Counted from the stretch's first letter, positions 50,027-58,767 are shown. The stretch: 64,000 nt of DNA from a gamma proteobacterium SS-5 (GCA_009497875.2 CP032508.2:3550001-3614000); one strand, 5' to 3'. Program-made: numbers and translations. The notes: a model not told the origin generated them from the sequence alone.

Positions 50027-50131
50027 GCCAAAGTCCTGCTCCACATTGACCAGGGACTCGGCTACCATGCGGTCTTTGCCGGTGTTGGCCCTGGGCCGAC
50101 CACCCTTCAGTCCCCTCTCTTTAGCCCCCAT
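50027..50131 (-). pseudogene. possible serine-recombinase C-terminal fragment
   Basis: A reverse-strand frame reads MGAKERGLKGGRPRANTGKD and continues RMVAESLVNVEQDF. GLKGGRPR followed by a Lys/Asp helix is characteristic of the start of the C-terminal helix-turn-helix of resolvase/invertase proteins. Only about 35 residues remain, cut at one side by the inverted-repeat element and at the other by kdsC. This is a remnant at best. Confidence 0.35.
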
Positions 50132-50141
50132 GAGGTAGTTT

Positions 50142-50666
50142 ATGCAGGACATTCTGGAAAAGGCGGCCAGGATTGAGCTGGTGATCTTCGATGTGGACGG
50201 GGTGCTGACCGACGGCAGCCTGTTCTATGGCGATGATGGCCAGGAGTACAAGGCGTTCAACTCCAAGGACGGCCACGGCATGGTCATGCTGCGCGAAAAC
50301 GGCGTGCAGATCGGCATCATCACCGGGCGCAGCTCCGAGGTGGTGCGTATCCGCATGCAGAGTCTGGGGGTCAGTCAGGTGTATCAGGGCCAGCGCGACA
50401 AGCTGCCGGCCTATGAGCGGATCAAGGCCGAACTGGGGCTTGAGGACGGGCAGATCGCCTATGTCGGCGACGATGTGGTGGACCTGCCGGTGATGACCCG
50501 GGTTGGTCTGGCGATTGCCGTGGCCGATGCCCATGAGCTGGTGTGCGAACGGGCCCACTGGCGCACCCGCAACCCCGGCGGACGCGGCGCGGCGCGGGAG
50601 GTGTGCGAGCTGCTGCTGCGCGGCCGTGGGCTGTACGAGGCCGAAATGCGCCGCTACCTGGGCTAG
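50142..50666 (+). CDS. kdsC: KdsC, 3-deoxy-D-manno-octulosonate 8-phosphate phosphatase
   Basis: 174-residue C0-type HAD phosphatase. Motif I is LVIFDVDGVLTDGSLFYG, motif II is IGIITGRSS, motif III is in RDKLPAYERI, and motif IV is IAYVGDDVVDLPVM. It removes phosphate from KDO-8-P for LPS core synthesis. It is the first gene of the lpt-rpoN cluster, but the usual upstream kdsD isomerase gene is not here. The start at 50142 follows GAGGTAGTTT. lptC follows after eight bases. Confidence 0.95.
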   Translation: MQDILEKAARIELVIFDVDGVLTDGSLFYGDDGQEYKAFNSKDGHGMVMLRENGVQIGIITGRSSEVVRIRMQSLGVSQVYQGQRDKLPAYERIKAELGLEDGQIAYVGDDVVDLPVMTRVGLAIAVADAHELVCERAHWRTRNPGGRGAAREVCELLLRGRGLYEAEMRRYLG

Positions 50667-50674
50667 GCCTCGGC

Positions 50675-51235
50675 ATGACCGCCTCCCGTTGGCTGCTGGC
50701 CGGCCTATTGTTGGGACTGGGCCTGCTCAGCTGGTGGCTGAGCCGGGAGCAGGTACTGCCGAGCCAGGCCGATGCCGGGCATTTGCCGGATTATTACGCC
50801 GAGAACCTGGTGCTGATCGAGATGAATGAACAGGGCCGACCGCGCCAGCATCTGACCAGTCGGCGCATGGAGCACTTCGCCGGGGATGACAGCCTGCACC
50901 TGAGCCAACCCCAGGTGCTGCTGCTGGAGGAGCAGGGCCCGCCCTGGCAATTGCGCGCCGATCAGGGCTGGCTGGCCGGGCAGCGGGATGAACTCTGGCT
51001 GCGCGGCCAGGTGTTCATCGACCGGGAGGCGACTCAGACCGGCCCGGCCTATCACCTGGTCACCCGTGACCTGCACCTGACCCAGGACCCGGACTATGCC
51101 GAGACCGAGCAATCGGTGTATCTGCTCAGCGGTCAAGATCAGCTGCAGGGCCTGGGTATGCAGGCCTGGTTCGAGCCCGAGCCGCGCATCAAACTCCTGT
51201 CTCAGGTGAGGGGGCGATTTGAGCAACAACCCTAG
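50675..51235 (+). CDS. lptC: LptC, LPS export protein
   Basis: 186 residues. One N-terminal membrane anchor (WLLAGLLLGLGLLSWWL), then a periplasmic beta-jellyroll with DYYAENLVLIEMNEQGRP and DDSLHLSQPQVLL, typical of LptC. It passes LPS from the LptBFG transporter to LptA. The start at 50675 puts the anchor at the N-terminus; earlier in-frame codons overlap kdsC. The stop is followed at once by a repeat element. Confidence 0.9.
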   Translation: MTASRWLLAGLLLGLGLLSWWLSREQVLPSQADAGHLPDYYAENLVLIEMNEQGRPRQHLTSRRMEHFAGDDSLHLSQPQVLLLEEQGPPWQLRADQGWLAGQRDELWLRGQVFIDREATQTGPAYHLVTRDLHLTQDPDYAETEQSVYLLSGQDQLQGLGMQAWFEPEPRIKLLSQVRGRFEQQP

Positions 51236-51237
51236 CG

Positions 51238-51341
51238 GGCATGGGGCGAGCAGCGCCACACTGGAACATGAAACATCTCATGGCGGTTGCGGGACTCGGG
51301 ACTCGGGACTCGGGACTCGTGAGTTGCCACGGCTGTTTCAC
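51238..51341. repeat. GGGACTC-bearing element inside the lpt operon, copy 1
   Basis: About 104 bases: GCATGGGGCGAGCAGCGCCA, then GGAACATGAAACATCTC, four perfect GGGACTC units (51291-51318), then GAGTTGCCACGGCTGTTTCA. TGAAACA at one side and TGTTTCA at the other form an inverted repeat. A second copy is at 58768-58865. The first 12 bases (CATGGGGCGAGC) recur again at the lptA start. It separates lptC from lptA, which usually nearly touch. Confidence 0.75.
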
Positions 51342-51359
51342 CCTGATACCCCAACACTC

Positions 51360-51896
51360 ATGGGGCGAGCAAAGCTGTGCCGGTGGGCACTGGCGCTGCT
51401 CCTGCTGCTGGGACTGGCGGCCCCGGCCTGGGCGCTGAAGTCCGACGCCGAGCAGCCGGTGCATCTGGAATCCGACAGCGCCGATATCGATGAGGCCAGC
51501 GGCACCCGCACCTTTAGCGGCAAGGTCCAGGTCAGCCAGGGCAGCATCCGCATCAGCGCCCAGCGCCTGGTGATCCAGGAGCTGGCCGATGGCAGCGGGC
51601 ACCGATTCCAGGCCTTTGGCCAACCGGCGCGGTTTCAGCAGGAGGTGGACGGCAAGCCCGGCGAGCTGGTCAAGGGCCATGCCCAGCGCATCGAATACGA
51701 CAGCAACAGCGAGTTTCTGCACCTGATCGGCGATGCCTTTCTGTCCCAGGAGGGCGACACGGCGCGCAGCGACCGCATCACCTACAACCGGCGCAACTCG
51801 GTGATGAAGGGTGGTGCCTCGGCCCAGGGCAAGGAGCGGGTACGCATGGTGATCCAATCGAAAAAGCCCCCGGCGGCCAAGGATGCCGCCCCATGA
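51360..51896 (+). CDS. lptA: LptA, periplasmic LPS-bridge protein
   Basis: 178 residues. Signal peptide [16 protein letters not shown], then the OstA-like beta-jellyroll: [59 protein letters not shown] and [20 protein letters not shown]. It polymerises into the bridge that carries LPS across the periplasm. The start at 51360 is chosen from the signal peptide; a longer frame would translate the repeat. The last bases overlap lptB by four (ATGA). Confidence 0.92.
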   Translation: MGRAKLCRWALALLLLLGLAAPAWALKSDAEQPVHLESDSADIDEASGTRTFSGKVQVSQGSIRISAQRLVIQELADGSGHRFQAFGQPARFQQEVDGKPGELVKGHAQRIEYDSNSEFLHLIGDAFLSQEGDTARSDRITYNRRNSVMKGGASAQGKERVRMVIQSKKPPAAKDAAP

Positions 51897-52627
51897 CGAC
51901 AACCCCAAGCCTCTCCGCCAGCCAACTGAGCAAGTCCTTCAAGGGCCGTCAGGTGGTCAAGGGCTTTGGCTTCGGGCTGTACGGCGGCGAGGTGGTAGGC
52001 CTGCTCGGGCCCAACGGCGCGGGCAAGACCACCAGCTTTTATATGGTGGTGGGGCTGATTCCGGTGGACCAGGGCCAGGTCTGGCTCAACGGCCAGGATG
52101 TCACCCGCCTGCCCATGCACGGCCGCGCCCGGCTCGGCCTGAGCTATCTGGCGCAGGAGCCCTCGGTGTTTCGCAAGCTCAGTGCGCGGGACAATATCCT
52201 GGCTATCCTAGAGATCCGGGATGACCTGCAGCGGGGTGATCGGGCGCGCCAGTGCGATGCCCTGCTGGATGACCTGGGCCTGGGCCATCTGGCCGACAGC
52301 CTGGCCATGAGCCTGTCCGGCGGCGAGCGGCGGCGGCTGGAGATCGCCCGCGCCCTGGCGGTGGAGCCGCGCTTTATCCTGCTGGACGAGCCCTTTGCCG
52401 GGGTCGATCCCCTGTCGGTGGTGGAGATCCAGCGCATCATCCGTGGCCTGGCCGAGCGCGGCATCGGCATCCTCATCACCGACCACAACGTGCGCGAGAC
52501 CCTGGGCATCTGCAACCGCGCCTATATCGTCAGCGATGGCGCCGTGCTGGCGGAGGGCAGCCCCGAGCAGATCCTGGAAAACAGCGCCGTGCGCTCGGTC
52601 TATCTGGGCGAGCATTTTCGTATGTGA
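51893..52627 (+). CDS. lptB: LptB, ATPase of the LPS exporter
   Basis: 244-residue ABC ATPase. Walker A is [21 protein letters not shown] loop [14 protein letters not shown], signature [16 protein letters not shown], Walker [17 protein letters not shown] and H loop [11 protein letters not shown]. All are as in LptB. With LptFG (not in the window) it drives LPS out of the inner membrane. It is coupled to lptA by ATGA overlap. Confidence 0.95.
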   Translation: MTTTPSLSASQLSKSFKGRQVVKGFGFGLYGGEVVGLLGPNGAGKTTSFYMVVGLIPVDQGQVWLNGQDVTRLPMHGRARLGLSYLAQEPSVFRKLSARDNILAILEIRDDLQRGDRARQCDALLDDLGLGHLADSLAMSLSGGERRRLEIARALAVEPRFILLDEPFAGVDPLSVVEIQRIIRGLAERGIGILITDHNVRETLGICNRAYIVSDGAVLAEGSPEQILENSAVRSVYLGEHFRM

Positions 52628-52750
52628 ATCAATCTATGCGATTGATCTGAAAGGACTAATTCAGATAGTACTCAGGCTGCGGGTTTTTGCGCTAGAATTC
52701 CCTTAACCGGCATACAAATAACATACCAGAGCAATCATCAATCCCAGTTC

Positions 52751-54262
52751 ATGAAGCAATCCCTACAGCTTCGCCTCGGCCAACAACTCACCATGACGCC
52801 CCAGTTACAGCAGGCGATACGCCTGTTGCAGCTGTCTGTGCTCGATCTGCGCGAAGAGATGCAGGATGCGGTGGAGTCCAACCCCATGCTGGAGCTGGAA
52901 GAGGGTGATGGCGAGGGCGGCGAGCCCCAGCTCAAACCCCTGAACAACGAGGTCGGCCCCAGGCTCGGCGACAACGAGTCCGGCGATGCCCCGGCGCAGG
53001 GCGACGAGGTCTCCCAGGACAGCGAGGTGCGCGTCGATCAGGAGCAGATGCCGGCCGAGCTACCGGTGGACGCGGACTGGGACTCGGTCTATGAAAGCCC
53101 CAGCAGTGGCCCCCGAGAGCAGGCCGGTGGTGACGCCGGCGATACCGACTTCCTCGCCCAGCGCAGCCAGGCCAACACCCTCTACGACCACCTCATGTGG
53201 CAGCTCAACCTGAGCCGCTTCAGCGATACCGACCGTATCATCGCCACCGCCCTGATCGACGCCATTGGCGAGGACGGCTATCTGGCCGCAGACCTGGAAG
53301 AGATCTGCCAGGGCCTCAGCGATCTGGACGGCGAGGTAGAGGCAGACGAGGTCGAGGCCGTGCTGCACCGTATTCAATCCTTCGACCCGCCCGGCGTGGG
53401 TGCCCGAGGCCCCCAGGAGTGCCTGCTGCTGCAACTGCGCCAACTGCCCCCTCAGACCCCCCATCTGGAGCAGGCCACACGCCTGGTGGAGGACTATTTT
53501 GATCTGCTTGCCGGGCAGGTACCGACCCAGATCCGGCGCAAGCTCAAGGTGGATGAAGAGACCCTGGGGGCCATCATGCGGCTGATCCGCTCCCTGGCCC
53601 CGCGTCCCGGTATCCTGGTGGCGGACGAGGCCCCGCAGTATGTGATCCCCGATGTCATCGTAACCAAGCGCAATGACCACTGGCAGGTGGAGCTGAACCC
53701 CGAGGCCATGCCCCGGCTGCGCATCAATGCCGATTACGCCGGTCTGGTGAAGCGGGCGGACTCCAGCGACGACAACACCTTCCTGCGCAATCACCTGCAG
53801 GAGGCGCGCTGGTTGCTGAAAAGCCTGCAAAGCCGCCATGACACCCTGCTGCGGGTGGCCACCAGCATCGTCGAGCAACAGCGCGCCTTCTTCGACTACG
53901 GCGAGGAGGCGATGAAGCCCCTGGTGCTGCGCGATATCGCCGAACCCCTGGAGATGCACGAATCCACCATCTCCCGGGTGACCACGCAAAAGTACATGTA
54001 CACCCCGCGCGGCACCTTTGAATTCAAATACTTCTTCTCCAGTCATGTGGGCACTATCGGCGGCGGCGAGTGCTCGGCCACCGCCATCCGCGCCCTGATC
54101 AAGAAACTGGTGACGGCGGAGAATGGCAAGAAACCCTTGAGTGATAGTAAGCTGGCCAAGATCCTTGAAGAACAGGGCATCAATGTCGCCCGCAGGACCG
54201 TGGCCAAATACCGGGAGGCCCTCGGCATACCCCCGTCCAATGAGCGCAAGCGGCTAATGTAA
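52751..54262 (+). CDS. rpoN: RNA polymerase sigma-54 factor RpoN
   Basis: 503 residues. Region I is Gln/Leu-rich ([20 protein letters not shown]), with an acidic region II ([11 protein letters not shown]...). The core-binding domain follows, then a helix-turn-helix ([20 protein letters not shown]) and the C-terminal RpoN box [20 protein letters not shown]. It directs transcription from -24/-12 promoters with enhancer-binding activators, including nitrogen and other alternative functions. The 123-base gap after lptB suggests its own promoter, but none is clear. Confidence 0.96.
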   Translation: MKQSLQLRLGQQLTMTPQLQQAIRLLQLSVLDLREEMQDAVESNPMLELEEGDGEGGEPQLKPLNNEVGPRLGDNESGDAPAQGDEVSQDSEVRVDQEQMPAELPVDADWDSVYESPSSGPREQAGGDAGDTDFLAQRSQANTLYDHLMWQLNLSRFSDTDRIIATALIDAIGEDGYLAADLEEICQGLSDLDGEVEADEVEAVLHRIQSFDPPGVGARGPQECLLLQLRQLPPQTPHLEQATRLVEDYFDLLAGQVPTQIRRKLKVDEETLGAIMRLIRSLAPRPGILVADEAPQYVIPDVIVTKRNDHWQVELNPEAMPRLRINADYAGLVKRADSSDDNTFLRNHLQEARWLLKSLQSRHDTLLRVATSIVEQQRAFFDYGEEAMKPLVLRDIAEPLEMHESTISRVTTQKYMYTPRGTFEFKYFFSSHVGTIGGGECSATAIRALIKKLVTAENGKKPLSDSKLAKILEEQGINVARRTVAKYREALGIPPSNERKRLM

Positions 54263-54414
54263 CTCAGCATCAATCTTCGCCGGGGGCACCGAACCGCACC
54301 CGGCAATGGCGGCCCGGCGCCTGCACCGGGACAGCGCGAGGGGCACAGCGCCCCCCAAGTTCGGGTCGGCAGGGCGGCCATACCGAACGCGACTCAACAA
54401 CCAAGGAGCCAACC

Positions 54415-54726
54415 ATGCAAATCAATGTTACCGGTCACCACGTCGATGTCACCGACTCCATGCGTGAGTATGTCGATAGCAAATTCGAGCGCCTGGAGCG
54501 CCATTTTGATCACGTCATAGACGTGCATGTCATCCTCACCGTGGAAAAACTGCGGCAGAAGGCCGAATCCACCATCAAGCTCAACGGTGCCAACATCTTC
54601 GCCGACTCGACCCATGAGGACATGTACGCCGCCATCGATCTGTTGGTGGACAAGCTCGATCGGCAGGTAATCAAGCACAAGGAGAAGATACAGGATCGTC
54701 GCGGTGCCCAGCGGCGCGATCAGTAA
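54415..54726 (+). CDS. hpf: ribosome hibernation promoting factor HPF (short form)
   Basis: 103 residues: MQINVTGHHVDVTDSMREYV, FERLERHFDHVIDVHVILTV and EDMYAAIDLLVDKLDRQVIK. It is the usual companion of rpoN. It binds the 30S subunit and promotes 100S dimers or inactivation in stationary phase. An AAGGAG ribosome site lies seven bases before the ATG. The 54263-54414 spacer is GC-rich with several small inverted repeats and no gene. Confidence 0.93.
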   Translation: MQINVTGHHVDVTDSMREYVDSKFERLERHFDHVIDVHVILTVEKLRQKAESTIKLNGANIFADSTHEDMYAAIDLLVDKLDRQVIKHKEKIQDRRGAQRRDQ

Positions 54727-54741
54727 AGGCGGAGGCGGAAG

Positions 54742-55203
54742 GTGTTTCCTGAAAACTTTCTGATTGCCGAGCGCATCGCGCTGGACCTGGAGGCCGGCAG
54801 CAAGAAGCGGGTGCTTGAGGTGCTTGCCGAACTGCTGCACACCGACAGGCAGGACACTACCGCCGTATTTGACCAGCTGCTGGAGCGTGAACGCCTGGGC
54901 AGCACCGGCATGGGCCAGGGCATTGCCCTGCCCCATGCCCGGCTAGAGGGCCTGAGCCAGGCCCGCGGCTGTTTTGTCCGGCTCGCCCAGGGGGTGGATT
55001 TCGCCGCCGTGGATGCTGAGCCGGTGGACCTAGTCTTCGGCCTGCTGGTACCCGGCGCGGCCACCCAGGAGCACCTGCAACTGCTGGCCGGTCTGGCCGG
55101 CCGGTTCCGCGATGCCCATCTCTGCGCCCAGCTGCGGCAAGGCCAGAGCCCGCAACAGGTACTGCAACTCCTTGCCACCTCAGGCCCTCAGGCCACTGCA
55201 TAA
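54742..55203 (+). CDS. ptsN: PtsN, nitrogen-type PTS EIIA
   Basis: 153-residue EIIA-Ntr. The phosphorylated His is in GMGQGIALPHARLEGL. ERIALDLEAGSKKRVLEVLA, VDLVFGLLVPGAATQEHLQL and LAGLAGRFRD match the family. A GTG start at 54742 follows GGAGG. It receives phosphate through PtsP and NPr and regulates potassium and nitrogen functions; ptsP is not in the window, but a HPr-type carrier is (57209-57478). Confidence 0.93.
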   Translation: MFPENFLIAERIALDLEAGSKKRVLEVLAELLHTDRQDTTAVFDQLLERERLGSTGMGQGIALPHARLEGLSQARGCFVRLAQGVDFAAVDAEPVDLVFGLLVPGAATQEHLQLLAGLAGRFRDAHLCAQLRQGQSPQQVLQLLATSGPQATA

Positions 55204-55221
55204 CCCTAAAAAGAGCATTTG

Positions 55222-55321
55222 GCCACAGAGCCACAGACGACGCCATGGACGGAGGAGGTAGGTCATGCCAAACCGATGACTGGATCATCGGTGGCCCTGG
55301 AGTCGTCTGTGTCTCTGTGGC
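55222..55321. repeat. inverted-repeat element between ptsN and hprK
   Basis: A 100-base element with 20-base ends: GCCACAGAGCCACAGACGAC and GTCGTCTGTGTCTCTGTGGC, inverted with one mismatch. An inner hairpin CCGATGA-CTGGA-TCATCGG lies between. It could fold completely in the transcript and dampen read-through into hprK, or be a small mobile element; a CTCTGTGGCTAA relic occurs again near 57626. Confidence 0.65.
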
Positions 55322-55349
55322 TTAACTGAGGAATATAGGATAACGCGGC

Positions 55350-55925
55350 TTGACGGCTGGGTTGAGAGGCCTGGCCCTTCCAGGACACGCCCAAACCCCG
55401 AAACGCAAACCCTTGCAGCTGCTCCCCGATGATCAGATCCACGCCACCCTGGTTGCCCTCTGGGGCGCTGGTCTGCTGCTCACCGGCCCCTCCGGCAGCG
55501 GCAAAAGCAGCCTGGCCTGGGGCCTGCTGCAGCGCGGCCATGCCCTGGTGGTGGACGACAGCCCCTGTTTGTTTCCCCGAAATGGTCGGCTCTACGGCCA
55601 GTATAGAGCCGGTTTTGAGGGTCTGATCCACCTGCCCGATCGGGGTCTGTGCGATGTGCGTCGGTATTTTGGCCCGGCCGCCAGCCTGAGGCGGGTTCGG
55701 GTACTGGGGCTGGCGGCCCTGCAGGATGCCCCTCCCCTGGCACCGGATCAACGCCTCTGCCTGCATGGCGTGGCGCTGGAGCGCCGTCACCTGGCGCGGG
55801 ATCAGGGGCTGGCGCAACTCATCGAGCAGGTCGAATCCTGGGCCAGGACGCTGATCGAGATTGAACCTCAGGCCTTAGGGTCTATAATTGCGCCCTCTTC
55901 CACCCGTGGGGCAGGGGATTCATGA
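55350..55925 (+). CDS. hprK: HPr kinase/phosphorylase, catalytic domain only
   Basis: 191 residues corresponding to the C-terminal domain of HprK. P-loop LLLTGPSGSGKSSLAWGLLQ (about 42-61), VVDDSPCLF, and LCDVRRYFGPAA, the HprK signature. Classical HprK is about 310 residues with an N-terminal domain that is missing here; single-domain forms are known in proteobacteria. It would phosphorylate or dephosphorylate a regulatory serine of the HPr encoded downstream. The start codon is TTG (55350), with GAGGAATA upstream. Its end overlaps rapZ by four bases. Confidence 0.85.
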   Translation: MTAGLRGLALPGHAQTPKRKPLQLLPDDQIHATLVALWGAGLLLTGPSGSGKSSLAWGLLQRGHALVVDDSPCLFPRNGRLYGQYRAGFEGLIHLPDRGLCDVRRYFGPAASLRRVRVLGLAALQDAPPLAPDQRLCLHGVALERRHLARDQGLAQLIEQVESWARTLIEIEPQALGSIIAPSSTRGAGDS

Positions 55926-56776
55926 AACTGGTGATCGTTACTGGGCTCTCCGGGGCCGGCAAGAGCATCGCGCTGGATACCCTTGAGGATCTGGGCCTTT
56001 TCTGCGTGGACAATCTACCCATCCCGCTGTTGCCGGCGCTGGGTGAGGAGTTGCTCAAGGCCTCCGATAGAAACCGCTATTCCGCCGTGGGCATAGACGC
56101 CCGCAGTGAGCCGCAGAACCTGCAACGCATGCCGCAGATCCTGGGCCAGTTGCAGCAGCAGGGCTTTGATTGCGAGATATTCTTTCTCACCGCCGATGAC
56201 GACACCCTGCTCAAACGCTTCTCCGAGACCCGCCGCAAGCACCCCCTGACCGACACTACCGGCAGCCTGGCCGAGGCCATCGCCCTGGAGCGCCGCCTGC
56301 TCGGGCCCTTGATGGAACGGGCCGACCTGCGCATAGACACCTGCAGCACCCATGTCCATCAATTACGCCATCTGCTGCGGGACCGCTTCAAACAGCGCGT
56401 CAGCGGTCGCCTGTCGCTGCAATTTCTCTCCTTCGGCTTCAAGCACGGCAGCCCCAGCGATGCCGATTTCATCTTTGATCTGCGCTGCCTGCCCAACCCC
56501 CACTGGCAACCGGCCCTGCGCCCACTCACCGGTAAGGATGCGGCGGTGGTGGACTTCCTGGAAGACTCCCCTCTGGTGCTGGACATGCGCCAGGATCTGA
56601 TCGCCTTCCTGCAGAAATGGATCAATGCCTTTGACGCCGAAGGGCGCAGTTATCTCACCCTGGCCCTGGGCTGTACCGGCGGTCAGCACCGCTCGGTGTA
56701 TATGGCCGAGGCCCTGTTCAAGCACTTCAACAATGGCGAGCGCCACGTCAGTCTGCGTCATCGGGAGGGGCCATGA
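55922..56776 (+). CDS. rapZ: RapZ, RNase adapter / glucosamine-6-P pathway regulator
   Basis: 284 residues. P-loop LVIVTGLSGAGKSIALDTLE, DLGLFCVDNLPIPLLP, IFFLTADDDTLLKRFSETRR, then the C-terminal part with FGFKHGSPSDADFIFDLRCL and LGCTGGQHRSVYMAEAL. In E. coli it targets small RNA GlmZ to RNase E. Its place between hprK and the EIIA/HPr genes is usual in proteobacteria. It overlaps both neighbours by four bases. Confidence 0.95.
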   Translation: MKLVIVTGLSGAGKSIALDTLEDLGLFCVDNLPIPLLPALGEELLKASDRNRYSAVGIDARSEPQNLQRMPQILGQLQQQGFDCEIFFLTADDDTLLKRFSETRRKHPLTDTTGSLAEAIALERRLLGPLMERADLRIDTCSTHVHQLRHLLRDRFKQRVSGRLSLQFLSFGFKHGSPSDADFIFDLRCLPNPHWQPALRPLTGKDAAVVDFLEDSPLVLDMRQDLIAFLQKWINAFDAEGRSYLTLALGCTGGQHRSVYMAEALFKHFNNGERHVSLRHREGP

Positions 56777-57222
56777 GCGTGGTTCTCATGCTCATGTGCC
56801 ACGACGACATCGGCGAGGCCATGCTGCTCAGCGCGGAGAACATCCTGGGCCCGCCAGCGACCAGGATCTGGAACCTGCCGGTGGCCGCCGAGGATTCCCT
56901 GGAGAGCATAGAGGGCCGCGCCCGGCGGATGCTGGAGCGTATCCATCAGCCCGAGGGGGTGCTTATACTCACCGACCTGCTCGGCTCCACCCCCTGCAAT
57001 GTCGCCGTCGGCCTGGAGGAACTGGGCCAGGTCCGGGTGGTGGCCGGTCTCAATCTGCCCATGCTGCTGCGGGTGATGTCCCATGGCGGCGATGACCTGC
57101 CGCACCTGGTGGACATCGCCCTGGAGGGCGGCGCTCAGGGCGTACTGCCGGGACGGCCAAGGCCCAGCGAGCCGGCCCGGGTGATTCCCTTGAACAAGGA
57201 GCGCAAAGTTGGTTTCGGTTGA
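56773..57222 (+). CDS. PTS EIIA-Man-type component
   Basis: 149 residues of the mannose/fructose EIIA fold. The phosphorylatable His is in VVLMLMCHDDIGEAML (family: THG.IG), and the dimer loop is in GVLILTDLLGSTPCNVAVGL. The end HGGDDLPHLVDIALEGGAQG is also typical. Such orphan EIIA proteins in proteobacteria pair with HprK and HPr as a regulatory, non-sugar PTS. It overlaps rapZ by four bases and the HPr gene by 14. Confidence 0.9.
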   Translation: MSVVLMLMCHDDIGEAMLLSAENILGPPATRIWNLPVAAEDSLESIEGRARRMLERIHQPEGVLILTDLLGSTPCNVAVGLEELGQVRVVAGLNLPMLLRVMSHGGDDLPHLVDIALEGGAQGVLPGRPRPSEPARVIPLNKERKVGFG

Positions 57223-57478
57223 ACTGCTGATCATCAATAAGCTGGGCCTGCATGCCCGCGCCGCCGCCAAGCTGGCCGGACTGGCAAAGACATTCGACAG
57301 CCGGATTCAGATCGACAAGAACGGCCAGCGGGCCAATGCCAAGAGCATCATGGGGCTGATGATGCTTGCCGCAGGCCGGGGCAGTCGGCTCTGCCTGCTG
57401 GTTGAGGGCGCGGATGAAGAGGCCGCCGCCGCCAGCCTGCAAGCCCTGGTGGATCAACGCTTTGGCGAGGCAGAATAG
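57209..57478 (+). CDS. HPr-family phosphocarrier (NPr/PtsO-like)
   Basis: 89 residues. The active His is in KLGLHARAAAKLAGLA; the regulatory serine is in AKSIMGLMMLAAGRG, the HprK target site. TTG start (57209) after AAGGAG. It can pass phosphate from an EI (PtsP) to the EIIA components in this cluster. Its stop codon TAG is the first bases of a palindromic repeat element. Confidence 0.92.
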   Translation: MVSVELLIINKLGLHARAAAKLAGLAKTFDSRIQIDKNGQRANAKSIMGLMMLAAGRGSRLCLLVEGADEEAAAASLQALVDQRFGEAE

Positions 57479-57552
57479 GGCCGCGCCCGCCGCCAAGCCA
57501 CGGCAACGAAGGCCGCCCCTAGTGGTTACGCGGCGGCCACGGGCCGCCCTAT
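57475..57552. repeat. ATAGGGCGGSCC palindromic element, copy 4
   Basis: 78 bases from ATAGGGCCGCGCCCGCCGCC to GGCCGCCCTAT, followed by TCGATTGGCTGAGATTTGTGGGT, shared with copy 1 at 3166-3281. Inserted at the exact 3' end of the HPr gene, it supplies the stop codon. Confidence 0.75.
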
Positions 57553-57653
57553 TCGATTGGCTGAGATTTGTGGGTAATCAGGTAACATTTTTCAATGAGT
57601 TTGCTTTCTGCCCATTGATTTTTCTCTGTGCGCTCTGTGGCTAAGCGCCCTTT

Positions 57654-58337
57654 TTAGGTTGATGCCTTGGTGCAGGTCTCCAGCCACTGCTGTATCCGCT
57701 GCAGGCGTGCCTGCTGGGCCTGGCTGGCCCCTTGCCCAAGCAAGGCATCGGCCTGACGCAGGATCTCACCCAGCTGGACCGGGTCAAACAACTCCAGGGC
57801 GGCAAGCAAGCCAGGCTCCGGCTCGGCCAGCAGCACGGCGGCCAGCTCATCGGCCTGAATCAGGCTGTGCGGGTGCAGCAGGTCGGCCACCAAGGGCTGT
57901 TGCAGCAGGCTGAAATGGACGCGGCGGGCGGCATCTTCCTGGGCCAGCTCCGCCGCCGCCAGGCTGTCACCCTCGGCGTGGCGGCGTACCACCCGCATGA
58001 TCACCTCGATCAGCTCGGCCAGGGCGGCCTGATGGGCGCTCTGCTCATCGGCCAGAGCGGCGCTGGTCGCATAGGCCCGCTCCAGCTGCCCCTTCAGCCC
58101 CAGAACGGTCTCGCTATCGGCATTCGGCGGCAGCTCGATGGCGCGCACCACCAGCTGTTTCAGCTCCTCGATAAAGGCCACCAGCTCTTCGTGGTCCAGC
58201 CGCTGTACCTCCAGCAGATCCTTGTCGCTGTACCCGCGCAGCGGCCGGGGCATAAGCGGATTGTCCAGCCGACGGCGAAAGTGGCGCTCATGGCGACCGG
58301 GCCGCTGGCTGAAAGGGATGGCGTTGCTCGCCTTCAT
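57654..58337 (-). CDS. conserved-looking protein of unknown function
   Basis: 227 residues, soluble and helix-rich: MKASNAIPFSQRPGRHERHF, LRGYSDKDLLEVQRLDHEEL, VAFIEELKQLVVRAIELPPN, then Ala/Gln/Leu-rich helices to the end. The basic start (RRRLDNPLMPRPLRGYSD) resembles a short linear motif region. No named family is recognised. The ATG at 58337 overlaps the stop of the lipoprotein gene by four bases (ATGA), so the two are co-expressed. Confidence 0.7.
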   Translation of the reverse strand: MKASNAIPFSQRPGRHERHFRRRLDNPLMPRPLRGYSDKDLLEVQRLDHEELVAFIEELKQLVVRAIELPPNADSETVLGLKGQLERAYATSAALADEQSAHQAALAELIEVIMRVVRRHAEGDSLAAAELAQEDAARRVHFSLLQQPLVADLLHPHSLIQADELAAVLLAEPEPGLLAALELFDPVQLGEILRQADALLGQGASQAQQARLQRIQQWLETCTKAST

Positions 58338-58732
58338 TGCATCACCGGAATGGGGTTGCTGCGCCGCCAGCCGCTGCTCGGATCAAAGCGCCAGACCTGC
58401 TTGTCCACCAGGGTCTGCACCACCTGACGGTCCTGCTGGATATAACGGATACGCGCCGTGACCTGGGCGCTATCGCCGTTGATCACCGGGCTGTCGGCGG
58501 CCTCATAGCGGGTAACGCGGATGTTGGCCAGGCCCTCGGGCGGTGGCTGCTCCTGGGCCAGTTCCGGGCTGAGAAAGCGGTAGGCATCGGCCAGCTCGCC
58601 CCAGCGCACGGTGCCGCTGTAAACCCTCAGGGTCTCCTCCAACTGGGCCTGACGGTCCTTCACGCCAAGGGTCTGACAACCGCTCAGCCAGAGGCCGGTG
58701 AGCAAGGCAATAAACAGCAGAGGCAGGGGCAT
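58334..58732 (-). CDS. small lipoprotein of unknown function
   Basis: 132 residues. Type II signal peptide with lipobox LSGC: MPLPLLFIALLTGLWLSGC. The mature part TLGVKDRQAQLEETLRVYSG to WRRSNPIPVMQ contains RYEAADSPVINGDSAQVTAR and RYIQQDRQVVQTLVDKQVWR, alternating strands like an NTF2-type domain. No specific family is recognised. The start at 58732 follows from the lipobox; longer forms would run into the GGGACTC repeat. It is coupled to the downstream gene. Confidence 0.75.
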   Translation of the reverse strand: MPLPLLFIALLTGLWLSGCQTLGVKDRQAQLEETLRVYSGTVRWGELADAYRFLSPELAQEQPPPEGLANIRVTRYEAADSPVINGDSAQVTARIRYIQQDRQVVQTLVDKQVWRFDPSSGWRRSNPIPVMQ

Positions 58733-58767
58733 GGATCGGCTCCACAGGCAAGGGAATGGACCTAACG

